Source: Litoditis marina (taxonomy: Eukaryota; Nematoda; Chromadorea; Rhabditida; Rhabditidae). From it: a DNA stretch of 64,000 bases. This document shows positions 48,244 through 60,924 of this stretch, one piece after another. How positions within the stretch are numbered: position 1 is the first letter of the stretch; each line of letters opens with the position of its first letter. Location of the stretch: the NCBI GenBank assembly GCA_964036275.1, contig OZ038436.1, positions 3,310,214 to 3,374,213 on the forward strand. Reading direction: 5' to 3'. The position numbers and the translations under genes are program-made. The notes under the pieces are model-generated. The model saw only the letters and a program-made list of their open reading frames with translations. It did not search any database and was not told the DNA's origin.

Positions 48244-51200
48244 ATGCGGTGAGTTTTAATTTTAATTTATGTTACTTGGGTGCACAAGCTTAAAGTTTTC
48301 GTCAGGCAAGTATTGTGGAGAATATAATTCATTATAGTTTGTTATGTTAACGTTCTTTTCTCACTTTTTTTACATAGGCAAGGATGAAACGAATGGGATT
48401 ATCACAGACATATGTATATCAGGGCTATGAAATTTCGCAGTGTGCTAACACGTCAGCTCAGCTTATCAATGAAAACGGTGGGAAATATAGTTGCTGGCAA
48501 TACCGCGGGTTGCTCATCCACATTCCCCATTTAGTAGATTGCATAATAGTTGCTGAGACTGTATTGATTTGTTGATTATGAGCGGGTAGAAATCACACTT
48601 TTTTTGGTGTCAAAATGTCAAACACATGTAGCGTTGTCGCACATAAAAGAGGCCAATAGCAAAGGGGACGAGGTTGGACAAAATAATTAAGGGTAAAATC
48701 ATAATTATGACTACAATCACTAGTAGTACCATCTAAGCGGTTTTAGTTGGCAATGTGAGCCGCAGAACCAAGATATGTCTCATTTTAGAAGATATATTTG
48801 ACACACCGTCGTCCCCTTTAACCCTTGTCCCCTTTGCTATTTTCCCATAAAAGATGTGAATATTTTACAAAACATTACCCGTATTTCGATCCAACGACGT
48901 GACATTTTTGTAGATCCATAAAGAATAATGAAATTTCCATGATTAAGAAAAGTTGTAAAACGGGCTACTTTCTCGGCCAACACTAGAATATTTGTGTCCA
49001 TCTTTGATACAAAATCATTTGTTTTCAAATGTTTACATCTAAAAATGAAGTCCTTTTTGTCGAATCACCAGACCGTGTTTAGGGGTATCTCCCGGAAGTT
49101 AGTTGTATGTTTCATTGATTGTATAAGTATATATAGCAGATATACCCGAATGGAGTTAACACAGAATAGCGACAGACACAGAATACAAAAACAGATAGTG
49201 TTACAAAAAGTGTTTCGCGGTCCTCCGAAGTCATTGTTGAGTTGTATGTTTCATCCATTGTATAAATATATATCTTGCAGACCGTGCAACTTCTTCTATG
49301 CGGTGAGCGGAGAGGAGGCGGAACGTCTTCTCAGAGAATACGGAAGTGACGGGGAATTTCTCGCCAGACCCAGCGAGTCGCAGCCGAACAACTTCACACT
49401 TTCTATCATGTGAGTAGATAAAGTAAACCTTCATTCATATACCAGTAAGATCCGACGGCCAATAGCGAAGGGGACTAGGCTTGACAAAATAATAAGGGTA
49501 AAACCATAATTATCAGTACTGAGATAACTACAATCACTAGTAGTAACATATAAACGGTCTTAGTTAGCAATGTAAGCAGCAGAATCAAGTTATGTCTCGT
49601 TTTACCAGATATTTTTTGTCACGCCCTCGTCCCCTCTACCCCTCGTCCCCTTTGCTATTTCTCAGATGCGACTATTCATCTATTCAACAAAAACATTAAA
49701 ACTTAAATGATTCTGCATGAAAATAGACAAATCTTCCATTTTTTTGTAGACAGTTTTCAAATGATTTTTTGTTTATTTTAGTCGCGGCAGCTCGATCACG
49801 CACGTGAAGATCCAAAACAACGGGGACTACTTGGATTTGTTCGGCGGAGAGTCTTTCGCTTCTCTTTCTGAGTTGGTTCAGCACTACATCGACAACCCGG
49901 AGCAGTTGCAGGAGAAGAATGGAAGTACTATAATTATGAAGTGCGTTGTAGATGGTTTGTACGTTTCAGATGACAGTTACGATGTAACACGCGGTTCTCG
50001 CATCGAAACACGTCAAATTTTCTCGAAGATGTACAACAGCACAAGTTTACTGGGGTATGGGGAATCATTATACTACAATGTTTTAATTTGGTTCAAAAAG
50101 CACATGAAGCAGGAAGTGGAGAGAACTTCATGTGATACATCAGTTCATGTATCTACTATGGGTCGAGTACATGAATGTGTTGAATAAATATTGAGTATTA
50201 ATGTAGTAAATGTAATGTCTATAATGCATTTTATAGTAGTACTATTACAGACGTCCCATCTCCATTCCGCTACAAGAGCCTGCCGCAAAAGAGGCGCGAG
50301 CCCCCGCCGCCCAACGCTGGTTTCACTCGAATATCACTGGGGCTGAGGCAGTTAAACTACTCGAGAAGGAGAAACAGTGGACTTTTCTTGTCAGGTAAGG
50401 CAAATGGCTGTTTTTTGGGGGAAATTTGGATGGAATTGGTATAAATTGTGTTTTTCAAGCTTAAATTTGGATGAGTTCGAGTGATTTTGGAGCAAATTTG
50501 AGTCAAACTACTCGAGAAAGAGAAACAGTGGACTGTTCTTGTCAGGTAAGGAGAGTGGGATTTTTCTCCGGTCAAATTTGGATGAATAGCTGTTTCGGGG
50601 TTCGGTAAAAGTTGTGTCTTTTTGATCGCTCAAATTTGGATGAGTTCGAGTGATTTTGGAGCAAATTTGAGTCAAACTCTAGTCAAACGGTAAACACGTA
50701 AACAGTGGACTTTTCTTGTCAGGTAAGGAAATTTGACTGTTTCGGGCCGAATGTGAATGGATGTGGGCTGTTTGGGAGCAATTTATGACAGTTTGAGATT
50801 TTTTTCATTATTTTGAGAAGTAAACAATTTGTATATGAATTTTTCCGTCTTTGCCAGGGAAAGTCAGCGTGCGCCGGGATCCTATGCGATAACAGTGAAA
50901 ACGACGGACGACAATGTCGTACACATTCTCATTCACAAAAACTCGCAGGTGAGCAGCCAAACATGGCTAAAAAGGCGGAAATTTTCCGGAAATAGTTTTA
51001 TTCTATACCAAATTCCGGAAAATGTAGCGATTTGTAAGCTCTATAGGTGTTTTTCATGAAGCTGATCCCTCTCTCAAGAAGAATCAAGAGTAGTCGGGCG
51101 ATACTCATGCATTCAAACATTAGTAAGATTTTACATACTTACAAATTTCTTAACTTCACATAAAAAGACAATTTCACACAGAAAAATACGCAATTTTCTG

Positions 51201-54200
51201 AACTCTGCGCCTACTCTGATAATATACAACCTTTTCCCACTTATTCCGTTGGCAATGTCGTGTAGAACATACGTAAAATACCCCCTTATTTTGATGTTGA
51301 CTGATGCTCACATTTGCCCGATTTTGACCGGTGCATGCTCACTTTTGGGGTAATGTCACAGATTCTTGGTAAAATTGAAAAAAACATTCGTGTTTTTAAT
51401 GACGTATGCTTAATTTTTGCTCATCTCACTTTTTTCGACATGATGTAAACCTTTTTACGTATGATTTGACTGTAGAATAAGTAATTCTTTCTTCCAGACC
51501 GGAATGTACCACGTGGGAGGCGGGGATGAATTCGCGTCGGTGACGGAGCTATTGGCCCATTACAACAACAATCCCCTGGTGGCTGAGGGAAGTCATGTGG
51601 TACACCTTATTAATGTGAGTTTATTGAGTTTATTCAAACAATAAGTTGAATTGGTTTAAAATATGGTGAATTTGAGAGTCAAATCTTCATTGGTTGCTGA
51701 GGGAAGTCATGTGGTACACCTTATTAATGTGAGTTTATTGAGTTTATTCAAACAATAAGTTGAATTGGTTTAAAATATGGTGAATTTGAGAGTCAAATCT
51801 TCATTGGTTGCTGAGGGAAGTCATGTGGTACACCTTATTAATGTAAGTTTATTGAGTTTATTTAAACAATAAGTTGAATTGGTTTAAAATATGGTGAATT
51901 TGAGAGTCAAATCTTCATTGGTTGCTGAGGGAAGTCATGTGGTACACCTTATTAATGTAAGTTTATTGAGTTTATTTAAACAATAAGTTGAATTGGTTTA
52001 AAATATGGTGAATTTGAGAGTCAAATCTTCATTGGTGGCTGAGGGAAGTCATGTGGTACACCTTATTAATGTAAGTTTATTGAGTTTATTTAAACAATAA
52101 GTTGAATTGGTTTAAAATATGGTGAATTTGAGAGTCAAATCTTCATTGGTTGCTGAGGGAAGTCATGTGGTACACCTTATTAATGTAAGTTTATTGAGTT
52201 TATTTAAACAATAAGTTGAATTGGTTTAAAATATGGTGAATTTGAGAGTCAAATCTTCATTGGTGGCTGAGGGAAGTCATGTGGTACACCTTATTAATGT
52301 AAGTTTATTGAGTTTATTTAAACAATAAGTTGAATTGGTTTAAAATATGGTGAATTTGAGAGTCAAATCTTCATTGGTTGCTGAGGGAAGTCATGTGGTA
52401 CACCTTATTAATGTAAGTTTATTGAGTTTATTTAAACAATAAGTTGAATTGGTTTAAAATATGGTGAATTTGAGAGTCAAATCTTCATTGGTTGCTGAGG
52501 GAAGTCATGTGGTACACCTTATTAATGTAAGTTTATTGAGTTTATTTAAACAATAAGTTGAATTGGTTTAAAATATGGTGAATTTGAGAGTCAAATCTTC
52601 ATTGGTTGCTGAGGGAAGTCATGTGGTACACCTTATTAATGTAAGTTTATTGAGTTTATTTAAACAATAAGTTGAATTGGTTTAAAATATGGTGAATTTG
52701 AGAGTCAAATCTTATTGGTTGCTGAGGGAAGTCATGTGGTACACCTTATTAATGTAAGTTTATTGAGTTTATTTAAACAATAAGTTGAATTGGTTTAAAA
52801 TATGGTGAATTTGAGAGTCAAATCTTCATTGGTTGCTGAGGGAAGTCATGTGGTACACCTTATTAATGTGAGTTCATTTGTTTATAAGTTATTTTGATGT
52901 TTGGGAGAAGAATGGAAGCTCTAGTTGACATAGTTACAGTTCAAAATAATGATCTAGAGAAAGACAAACATCGGTGGTATGTTTTGCCTGCATCATATGT
53001 GAATAGGTTGAATTTTGTAATCTAGATCTTTACTGGTGATAAGGGAAGTCATGTGGTACACCTTATTATATTATTGTGGGTTTTGGTGCAATTATAGTTA
53101 TAGACTTTTTATCGTTATTTAGCGGTTTCGCCCATGTATCAAGACAGTTTCGGGTTTTCTAAGAGGGTGGATCCCACTAGTTTTTACGGTCAGAAACAAG
53201 GTTGCCCCGCTTTTCAGACCTTTCTGGTTATATCATCTTACACCAAAATATAACTCACCTCCATGTTTCAGTTGATCCCTTCGACTTCTGTGCCCGCGGA
53301 CGCTATTGATGAGCGAATCCGATTATTGATCGAAACCGAGGTACATTCGAAGAAGAACGGGTTCTGCGAAGAGTTTGAGGTTCGTTTTTCCCATTATGAT
53401 GATATAAAAGGTGTGTACATGGGTGACCACAAAGTTTCCCGGCTCAATGGTTAGTACGACCTCCCCCCTCTAAAAAATTGCAATTTACCAAAAAACCTGT
53501 GTTATGTTGCAAATTTCGTTAAATTCATCGAAAATTGCGAAAATCTGCCGTATTTGGAACTTTTTCTGCCCCATGCAGAGCATTAACGACCCCCCCCCCT
53601 GAAAAGTTGCACGGCGTGCAATCTGTGGTGTGTATAAAGATATTGTCCGTAGAGAGTGGGGAGACAAATAATAAAGGGGGCTCTATTATTCACTAACATT
53701 CACACATCAGTAAAATGGAACAATTTTAGAGGAAGGGACCTAAAAATGTGAAAATTTACTCGATGTAAACGAAAGGGGAACCCGTTATTTGAATATTTCT
53801 GGGTAGGTGCCTGTCGCATCATATTCGTTGCGAACAATAATAATAATAAACGTGTTTGCCTGCCTTGGTTTGATTGAGTTTGATTGTAGCCATATACCAG
53901 TAAGGTCCGACTATTCAACAGAAAGTAGTTTGTTTTCAGGTTCAAACACATGAAAGTGGATGATTTTACATGAAAAACAGACAACATGTTCTCTTTTTCT
54001 GCAAAAAAGCCTGGTTTTCGATTTTTGTGTCTATTTGGACAACTTGGATGGGGTATGATTTCAGCGCATTCAACAGATGTGAACAGACGTTCACAACTAT
54101 TGGACGACTCTCTAAATTCTGGGTGACAGAACGAAAATTGGTGTAACTATCTATTTTTGGGTGATCAAAAATGATATTTTTCGTTTAAATTCCTGACAAT

Positions 54201-57200
54201 TACCCAATTTTTGGCGAATTTTTGGGTGATTATCTGAATTTTTGGAGTATTTCATGAATTTTGGGTGCCCAAAATTCAGACGTCGTCTGGGGTTGTATAC
54301 GTCTGGATGTGAATGTGAGCACGAAAACTGGTAATTTCGCGTTTTAGGGATGATGATTTTTCGTTTGTTCGGCAATGTGGGGTTTGGTTGTCACGTCAAT
54401 TTGTCTATTTCAGCGTATCCAGCAGACGGACACGCAACTCTTTTCGTGTCGAGACGGAAAAAAGGAACGGAATGTAGACAAGAACCGGTACAAGAACATT
54501 GTGCCCTACGATCATACCAGGTTGGTGCATGGTTTTCTCTCTCAAAAATTTGGAAAATCACTCTGCACCGAATAGTTGGTTTATGGATTATTGCCGTTTA
54601 TACGAGTTGCTCCCTTTTTGGCTGACCCTTTCACTGGTTGTCATGTCAGAGTTTAGTTTGAACAATAAGAAATAAAAAAACAGGTGATTGATTATCGTCT
54701 CCAGCCAGAAAGTTGTTTTAATTCATTTCTCTTCTTCAGAGTGATTCTGACGGTACCCGATTTACCGAAGGAGCATCGCGAATCGGATTACATCAATGCC
54801 AACTACATACGGGTAAGTTGATTGGTTTGTTTATTTGCATGCAATCATGTGATTTGAAGAGGAGAAATAACAATATAACAGTAGGATACAAAAGACATTC
54901 AAATGCGGAAAGAATGGTCGGAAATCGACAAAATATCTTATATTCTCAGAATTAGATTAGAATCAGACTAGTGTGGCGTGACTCTCCGTCGGGAGCATTT
55001 TCGGTTTCCCCCTCACGGTTGGGGGAGAGGGGTTGTGAAATATCAGGTATGTTACTTTCACCCTATGTGAAATGTAAATTTGTTCACAATCTTTATAATT
55101 ATAATGTTACTTTCCTATGGTTGCAGGTTCCCCGCGGCCCGCCCCTTCATTTGCAGTCGGAACGCACGTATATCTCGACGCAGGGATGCCTGCCGCATAC
55201 GGTATGTTCTTTCTTGTTATATTGATTTATTTGTTTACATACCAGAATGTGAGATACATAGAGAAACGGGGAAAATATAAAAACCAACTGCGTTCGAGTC
55301 GAGCAAGACGAAATACGAACCATCCTTTGGAACCTTCCGCTAGAAATTGAGTGAATAGAAACACGCATGAGTTGCATTGGTTTTCGACTCATTCACAGTA
55401 CCCGTTTCTCGTGCATTTTTCGACGTCGATGTAAAAGTTGAGAGACCCGCGTGAAAAGAGTGACCCAATAAAGTCTATACAAATACTAAACTACAATACA
55501 GAGTATTTTACTTATTTATTAAGTATACAATATTTTATCCCTTTTTAAGTCTTGTGATCCCTAGTTGTTAATTATATAATATTTCAGGTGGTGGACTTCT
55601 GGCGTATGATTTGGCAGGAGAACACACGTGTCATCATCATGCAGACGAAGGAGGTCGAGAGGGGCAAGGTACGATTATCGATTTTATTTTTATGGTTTTG
55701 CACGAAACCACGAAGTCGAAATGGGCTCCAATTAGTGTTCAGTTTTATTCGTGTTTTATCATAACTTTTTCTCCTGTGGCAATCTATCTTCACGGATACG
55801 TTTTTATCGGAGATTGCTGGTTAAGACCTGGGCAAAACAATTTTGAACTTTTTTGAACCGAAAACCGAAGTTACACCTTTACACAACAATAAAAGTTGGC
55901 CGATCTATACAGAATTCCACGCATCAGTGAGCTTCGCTTGAAATGTGCGGAATTTCATATTTTGCATCAAAATTTCAAAATTAGAATTAGGCCAACTCGC
56001 CCAATTTCCGCAAAATGCAGTCCATTTTTGGAGTATAGTTCTCGTCATTTCCAGAGTATGTGCTATCAGTACTGGCCGGAATTGCGTCAGGAACAGACAC
56101 TTCGGGGATATTATGTCAAAACAGGTTGGCTTTTTAAGCTTTTTACCATACGCCAGTAAAGTCCGACTAAGCAACGGAAAGTAATCCGTTTTGAGATGTA
56201 AACGCGTGAAAATTTAGGATTTTCCCAAAAAAGTAGACCGATTTTCATCTTTTCGGCTAAAAAGTAGTCTGTTTTTCGAATTTTCCTGACTATTCGGACA
56301 ACCTTGCTGGTGTAGGCTTTTTACGCTTTTTCCTGTTGACATAGTGATTAGGATGACTATTTCTTAGACCAAACATTACGTTTTCAAAAGATTTACGTGT
56401 TCTGGAAAAGATGAACAACCGCCGACAAAAATAACAGGGTTTTTGAAAGACCTGATCATGGTGAAACATGAAAAACAGCCAGGAAATCGTAAATTTCCGT
56501 CAGATTATAGCTGGTTTTGTATGAAATTAGTTAGTTAACAGCTCGCCACCCCTACTTGTTACTAGGATTTGTTCGTGACTTCCCCCTTTATGAAGGGCCT
56601 TGGCCCCTTATATGCTGTGTATGCTGTGGACCACAAAATTGAGTCAGATGCTATTTTCAGTGGAACTGAGTGTGGTGAAAGACGATGCGACGGGCGAAGA
56701 TGTGTACCTGAAACGACGTTTCATGCTATCCAAGGATGGTCAGTTGGCCATACGTAGGCTATTTTACCTATGTCTCCATACACCAGTAAGGTCTGACTAA
56801 TCGACGAAAAGTAGTCCGTTTTCAGATGTAAACACGTGAAAATTCATGATTTTTCATCGAAAGTAGACCGACTTTCTTTATATTGGCTACGTTTTGTAGT
56901 AAAAGTAGTCTGTTTTTCGAATTTTTCTGACTATTCGGACAGCTTGTGTATGGTCATGTCCCTGTATGTCCCTGTGTGTGTATGATGGATGTAATATAGT
57001 CTATTCATGATTTGTTTGCAGGCGCCCCTCAACGTGAAGTGTTTCATCTGCAATTTATTGGTTGGCCCGATCACGGCTGTCCCGAACACCCCCAACCTGT
57101 ACTCAAGTAGGTCAAATATCACTCATTTATCGACTTATCGATTTTTTTTTCAAATTTATTGGTAGAGGTGTTTATTTCATCGTATGCAAATCATTCTGAG

Positions 57201-59154
57201 CAAATCATTCTCCATAGTCTCAATACTTGCTTTGTGTTGTAATGGAAGTTTGAATAAGATGTTATGTTCTATTTGTCTGTTCAGGTTTATCGAGGCCGTT
57301 GGAGATGCGTACCAAAGAGCCCCCGCCAACCAGGGACCAATCGCGGTTCATTGCAGGTCGGTTTCCCGCTAGAATTCCTGCTAATACTGCCATGCATGCA
57401 TACTAGGGTTCTTAAAGTCGAACTCGAAACTCGATTTTTGCCCAAACTCAAAAACTCGAAATTTTGAACTCGATTAACAACCCTAATGCATACCTGAATA
57501 GAGTTGTCCGAATATCAAGAAAAAATCGGAAAACAGGGTACTTTTTGCCAAAAACAACAAAAACGGTCTATGTTTAATGCAAAATCATCAATTTGCATGT
57601 GTATATCTAAAACTCGACTCCTTAGTCGGACGGACCCCACTGGTGATTTTTTGCTGTTTCGAATTTGAAGGTCCCAAGTTTACAGGAAATGAGTTTATTG
57701 GGCCAATTCTACAACTAACCGGGGTTTTAAGTAACCTAACCCTTTTTTGGTAACCTTTTTTTGAGGTTACCTTGGTAGGTAACCTGGAAGTAACCGAAAA
57801 CTAAAATCCGGTTACCGTTCAAACTAACGGGAAAAACCATAATTTGCGTTAGAAAAACAGGTAACCGGTTTTTCATTTCAGGTTACTAACCGGTTACCTA
57901 CTGAGATAACCTGAAAAAGGGTTACCAAAAAAGGGTTAGGTTACCTAAAAACCCGGTTACATATAGAATTCACCAGTTTATTGTCGATTTTCTTGCGCCC
58001 CTCATACTAATTCGGCTGGTTATCTTTGGTTCTCTGAAATATAACTGTCTGTCCCGTTTTCAGTGCAGGAATTGGAAGGACGGGAACATTTATCGTCATC
58101 GATATTCTTTTGAATGAGATACGCACGAGAGGTGGGTACTTTTCCTATGCCTATCCTACACCGTCAAGGTCATAGTTAGAATATCCCGTCAGAATGTCGT
58201 CGACACATAGTCGTTTTGGTCATTTCTGAAACGCACGCCCTTTTTTCAGTAGAAAACACTCTTCGAAACGCAATTAACCAGAGAAACATAACTTTTGTAA
58301 GGGTACCATGCCTGTTTTTATGGTTACGCTCGTTCACTCCAGTTGCACTGACATTGAAGTATTTCACCTATGGCCAAGGCTCTCCCATTTATTCTATAAG
58401 TCGCGATACCCCCCTCGTTGTTGAGGCGCGACCCGTCCAAAACAGCCTATTTCATCAATTTTCGTTTGTTTGAAATTCATCAGTTTTGTATGAAATCAGC
58501 TGCATTTCAACTCACGACCCTACTTTTCTTAGAATTAGTACGCAACCCCCTATCTCATAGGAGAGCTTGACCTTGTATGGTCATAGCGCACCTGAATGTT
58601 TTACTGGTTTTCCAGGTCGTTCGTGCCCGATCGACATCCCCTCAACGGTGATGGCAATTCGCCAACAGCGAAGTGGCCTCGTGCAAACGGAGAAGCAGTA
58701 CGAGTTTCTCTACAAGGCAATCAGCTGCTATATCTCTAGTACTTGTAAGGTGAGTGGGAATCAATGTTTTGTTGCGGTTTTTCCGGTATTCTCGAACTCT
58801 TATAGTCTGGTAATGTTTGGGTTACATTTGCTGAAAAAAAATCTGTTTAGCTTGTAAGGTGAGTGGGTTGGTACCACGTGAACCAACCAGTCTGCGGTGA
58901 ATTCCATATTGAACCGGGCTTTTTGGTTCCGGTTATTTTAGTTACCGGAAGGCGACCTGAAAATCGAATCATTTCTTCGGCCAAGTGTTTCGAGCATCCT
59001 ATAAGTGTTCTCTTTCCAGTCTCGTCACAGTTCGGCGGAAGACCCTTCTGAGAGTCAGCGACCGCAGCAGCTTCCGCCTCCACCGGTTCCCCGAAGACAG
59101 AGGGCCTATGTGGGAGGCGGGGGGACCAATGGGAATGGGACCATACTAAAATAA
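48244..59154 (+). CDS. ptp-2: Double-SH2 protein tyrosine phosphatase (SHP/corkscrew type)
   Basis: Cytoplasmic phosphatase that removes phosphate from tyrosine downstream of receptor kinases and supports Ras-MAPK signalling. Eighteen in-phase exons give 581 residues, near the usual SHP2 length: 48244-48248, 49281-49409, 49782-49940, 50251-50394, 50858-50948, 51498-51614, 53272-53379, 54414-54520, 54740-54812, 55127-55201, 55588-55668, 56055-56124, 56661-56753, 57022-57106, 57285-57356, 58064-58131, 58616-58749, 59020-59154. N-SH2 (about 3-98) has FLARPS with Arg31; C-SH2 (about 120-215) has FLVRES with Arg146 split by an intron. Catalytic domain (about 245-535): [17 protein letters not shown] with Asp434, [10 protein letters not shown] with Cys469 and Arg475, and [19 protein letters not shown] and the SELVQ of N-SH2, which clamp the closed form in SHP2, are kept. 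The short tail has a proline-rich LPPPPVPRR. The five-base first exon is the least certain part. Confidence 0.93.
48651..48845. mobile_element. MULE-type MITE, family 2, copy 1
   Basis: 195 bp in phosphatase intron 1. Ends GGCCAATAGCAAAGGGGAC and GTCCCCTTTGCTATTTTCC; perfect 9-bp duplication CATAAAAGA (48642-48650 and 48846-48854). Confidence 0.9.
48960..49085. mobile_element. hAT-type MITE, decayed
   Basis: Right-hand part of the family (CGGGCTACTTTCTC, ACAAAATCATTTG, CAGACCGTGTTTAGGGGTAT) in intron 1. Confidence 0.5.
49107..49127 (+). promoter_or_regulatory. Bipartite RTGTTKCA-N7-TATA motif
   Basis: ATGTTTCA, 7 bases, TATAAG, in intron 1. A sister site lies 139 bp downstream. Confidence 0.35.
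49246..49267 (+). promoter_or_regulatory. Bipartite RTGTTKCA-N7-TATA motif
   Basis: ATGTTTCA, 7 bases, TATAAAT, immediately before exon 2; a local duplicate of 49107 with the flank AGTTGTATGTTTCAT. Confidence 0.35.
49436..49750. mobile_element. hAT-type MITE split by a MULE-type MITE
   Basis: CATATACCAGTAAGATCCGAC at the left continues at 49664 after removal of the family 2 element, into the family's AAAATAGACAAATCTTCC words. The right end is decayed. Confidence 0.7.
49457..49663. mobile_element. MULE-type MITE, family 2, copy 2 (nested)
   Basis: 207 bp in phosphatase intron 2, inserted into the hAT-type MITE. Flanks AGATCCGAC (49448-49456) and AGATGCGAC (49664-49672), 9 bp with one mismatch. 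Confidence 0.85.
50358..50722 (+). repeat. Three copies of the exon 4 end with its donor
   Basis: CAGTGGACTTTTCTTGTCAG followed by GTAAGG occurs at the real exon 4 end (donor 50395) and, with small changes, before donors at 50545 and 50723. The spacers also repeat (GGATGAGTTCGAGTGATTTT). The second copy keeps the coding frame for 13 codons, but neither extra copy has a clear acceptor. Confidence 0.9.
51582..52880 (+). repeat. 114-bp tandem array of the exon 6 end with its donor
   Basis: Twelve units start at 51582, 51696, 51810, 51924, 52038, 52152, 52266, 52380, 52494, 52608, 52721 and 52835. Each has the last 11 codons of exon 6, a GTGAGT or GTAAGT donor and about 75 bp of intron. Units 1, 2 and 12 have GTGAGT; units 3-11 have GTAAGT. 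A decayed thirteenth lies at about 53036-53075. The unit is a multiple of three, but reading through meets TAA soon after the donor. Confidence 0.95.
53891..54057. mobile_element. hAT-type MITE in phosphatase intron 7
   Basis: 167 bp, ends CATATACCAGTAAGG and CTTGGATGGGGTATG; flanks ATTGTAGC and ATTTCAGC (6 of 8 bases match). Confidence 0.75.
56147..56316. mobile_element. hAT-type MITE in phosphatase intron 12
   Basis: About 170 bp with a perfect 8-bp duplication CTTTTTAC; the family interior (GTAGACCGATTTTC, AAAAGTAGTC) is well kept. Confidence 0.8.
56777..56952. mobile_element. hAT-type MITE in phosphatase intron 13
   Basis: About 176 bp, starts CATACACCAGTAAGG and ends near CTTGTGTATGG. 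The target duplication is unclear. Confidence 0.7.
57489..57645. mobile_element. hAT-type MITE in phosphatase intron 15
   Basis: Inverted orientation; CATACCTGAATAGAGTTGTC at the left and GTCGGACGGACCCCACTGG at the right. Decayed. Confidence 0.6.
57701..57974. mobile_element. MULE-type MITE, family 1, copy 3
   Basis: 274 bp in phosphatase intron 15, ends GGCCAATTC and GAATTCACC, perfect 9-bp duplication AGTTTATTG (57692-57700 and 57975-57983). Confidence 0.92.
58985..59005 (+). promoter_or_regulatory. Bipartite RTGTTKCA-N7-TATA motif
   Basis: GTGTTTCG, 7 bases, TATAAG, directly upstream of the last phosphatase exon. Confidence 0.3.
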
Positions 59155-60054
59155 GGTACCGTTTTTGGATGATATAGGTCAAAGTTTGTAGTTTTGGGTC
59201 GAAAAAGACACTAATAAGGTTCTTTTCAGGTAAATATAGGTGTTCATAGTTTTGTGGTTAATTTATGGTAGAAGGGACCACATCAATAATGTCGTTTTTT
59301 TGCGTCGAAAAAGACGGTATTCGGACAACTTTACCGGTGTATGCCTGGAAATTAGCGAGGAATGACCGAAAACTGTTCCGTATAACCGGTTTCTTATTAG
59401 ATACCCGTTCGGTAGTTGTTGTACTAATCCTCAAAAATGGGCGTACCTATTTTCGCTCTTTGGTTGAATGACTTTGCTAACCAAACCTACTGCTCTTGGT
59501 GAGGTTTAACATAGTCATTATTAAAGTCAGTATTTGGCGGTTCAAGTATTATAACAGAAACATTTCAGTGCGTTCTTTTCGTCGAGATGTGCGATATCAC
59601 ACGTTGTCTACTAACTCCTTTCAAGAACAGTTTAGTCATTACATTCTAGTAGTGTATGTGTTTTCATTTTTGTATTTGTTTATGTGTCTGAGTGTTTCTC
59701 CTCTATGATTCTAGGTTATGCGTTTTTTTAGGTTTCCGATTAGTATAGGCTGATTCATCAAGATTTCTGTGATAGAAGATAGTTCAATTGTGTTCTAGGG
59801 TTTTTTTTTCAATTATTAGAACTACCCTGATAGGTTACGATAACCTATCACACACAGTTACATGTGACGGTTCTCTGAAATTTCAAGTTTTCGGTAAAAA
59901 GGCGAATTGGCAAAGATTTCGCAGAACGGGGTATTTCTGAATTTTAATGACTATTCGACCAGTTTTGCTGTGGGTTATCGTTTTTGCTACAGTAACTGCC
60001 CGCGTGACGTTAGAGCACAGAAATAGTGTGCAGAAGAGGAGGGCACAGATCAGT

Positions 60055-60300
60055 GGCCAATTCTACAAGTAACCCGATTTTTAGGTAACCCAACGTTTTT
60101 TTCAGGTTACCTTGGTAGGTAACCTCTAAGTAACCTTAAACCAAAATCGGGTTACCATCAAAAATAACAGTAAAAACGAGTTTTCAAGCCAAATTCGAGG
60201 GTAACCTGTTTTTGGTTTTAGTTTACTTTCAGGTTACCATCGAAGTAGCCTTAAAAAAGGGTTAGGTTACCTAAAAAACGGGTTAGATATAGAATTCACC
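60055..60300. mobile_element. MULE-type MITE, family 1, copy 4
   Basis: 246 bp, ends GGCCAATTC and GAATTCACC, perfect 9-bp duplication CAGATCAGT (60046-60054 and 60301-60309). Confidence 0.92.
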
Positions 60301-60924
60301 CAGATCAGTGGGAAGCTCTCACGAGTTTTGTGAATACAGTCACATGTGTTTACTACAGATATTGAGTTATGTGATAGGTTATCTAATGCTAGGTTGTTTC
60401 TTTAGTCGACCCATTTTTGTAATTGGTCTTTGTGCGATTGTTTTTCTGTCGGCATATCATTATATGTTCTTTTTTCGTTTGCGTGCTTTTACTCACCGTT
60501 TGTAACATGTTTATAACCTTTCGCATGATATATGATTTGTCTGCTTCATTAATTTTTAGTTTGTTCTAGTTAGCAGAAGTCTGGATAGTTCTCATCACGG
60601 TCGCATTCATGTGTTTTCACGTTCTTATTACACGTGCACTTCACGTGATGTCAACTATCCAGGTATTCCTGACTATTTCTGAATTTCTCGTTGTTGTGTA
60701 TTTGTTCTTTTGTAAATACCGTGTTTTTTGTGTAAAATTTGTGTTAGTTTTCGGTTAATTGCAGTTCAGGTTGTTATAGGAGGCGGTTTTGCGTATTCTG
60801 TGAACTTTTTTGTATACGGTATAAGTTTTGTAAAATTTGTTCTGAAAACTTTTGTAGTTTAGTGTATTGTTCAATTGTAGTGATAATATAGGAAAGATTT
60901 TGTCTTGACTGGTTGTAGTTTGGT

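Noticed and set aside
48384..48575. 63-codon frame in phosphatase intron 1 as an alternative first exon
   Set aside because: It follows a fair acceptor but ends in a stop, has no SH2 similarity and no donor to exon 2.
51582..52880. CRISPR-like regular array
   Set aside because: The units are near-identical over their whole 114 bp with no unique spacers, and they copy the end of a nematode-type exon; it is a tandem duplication.
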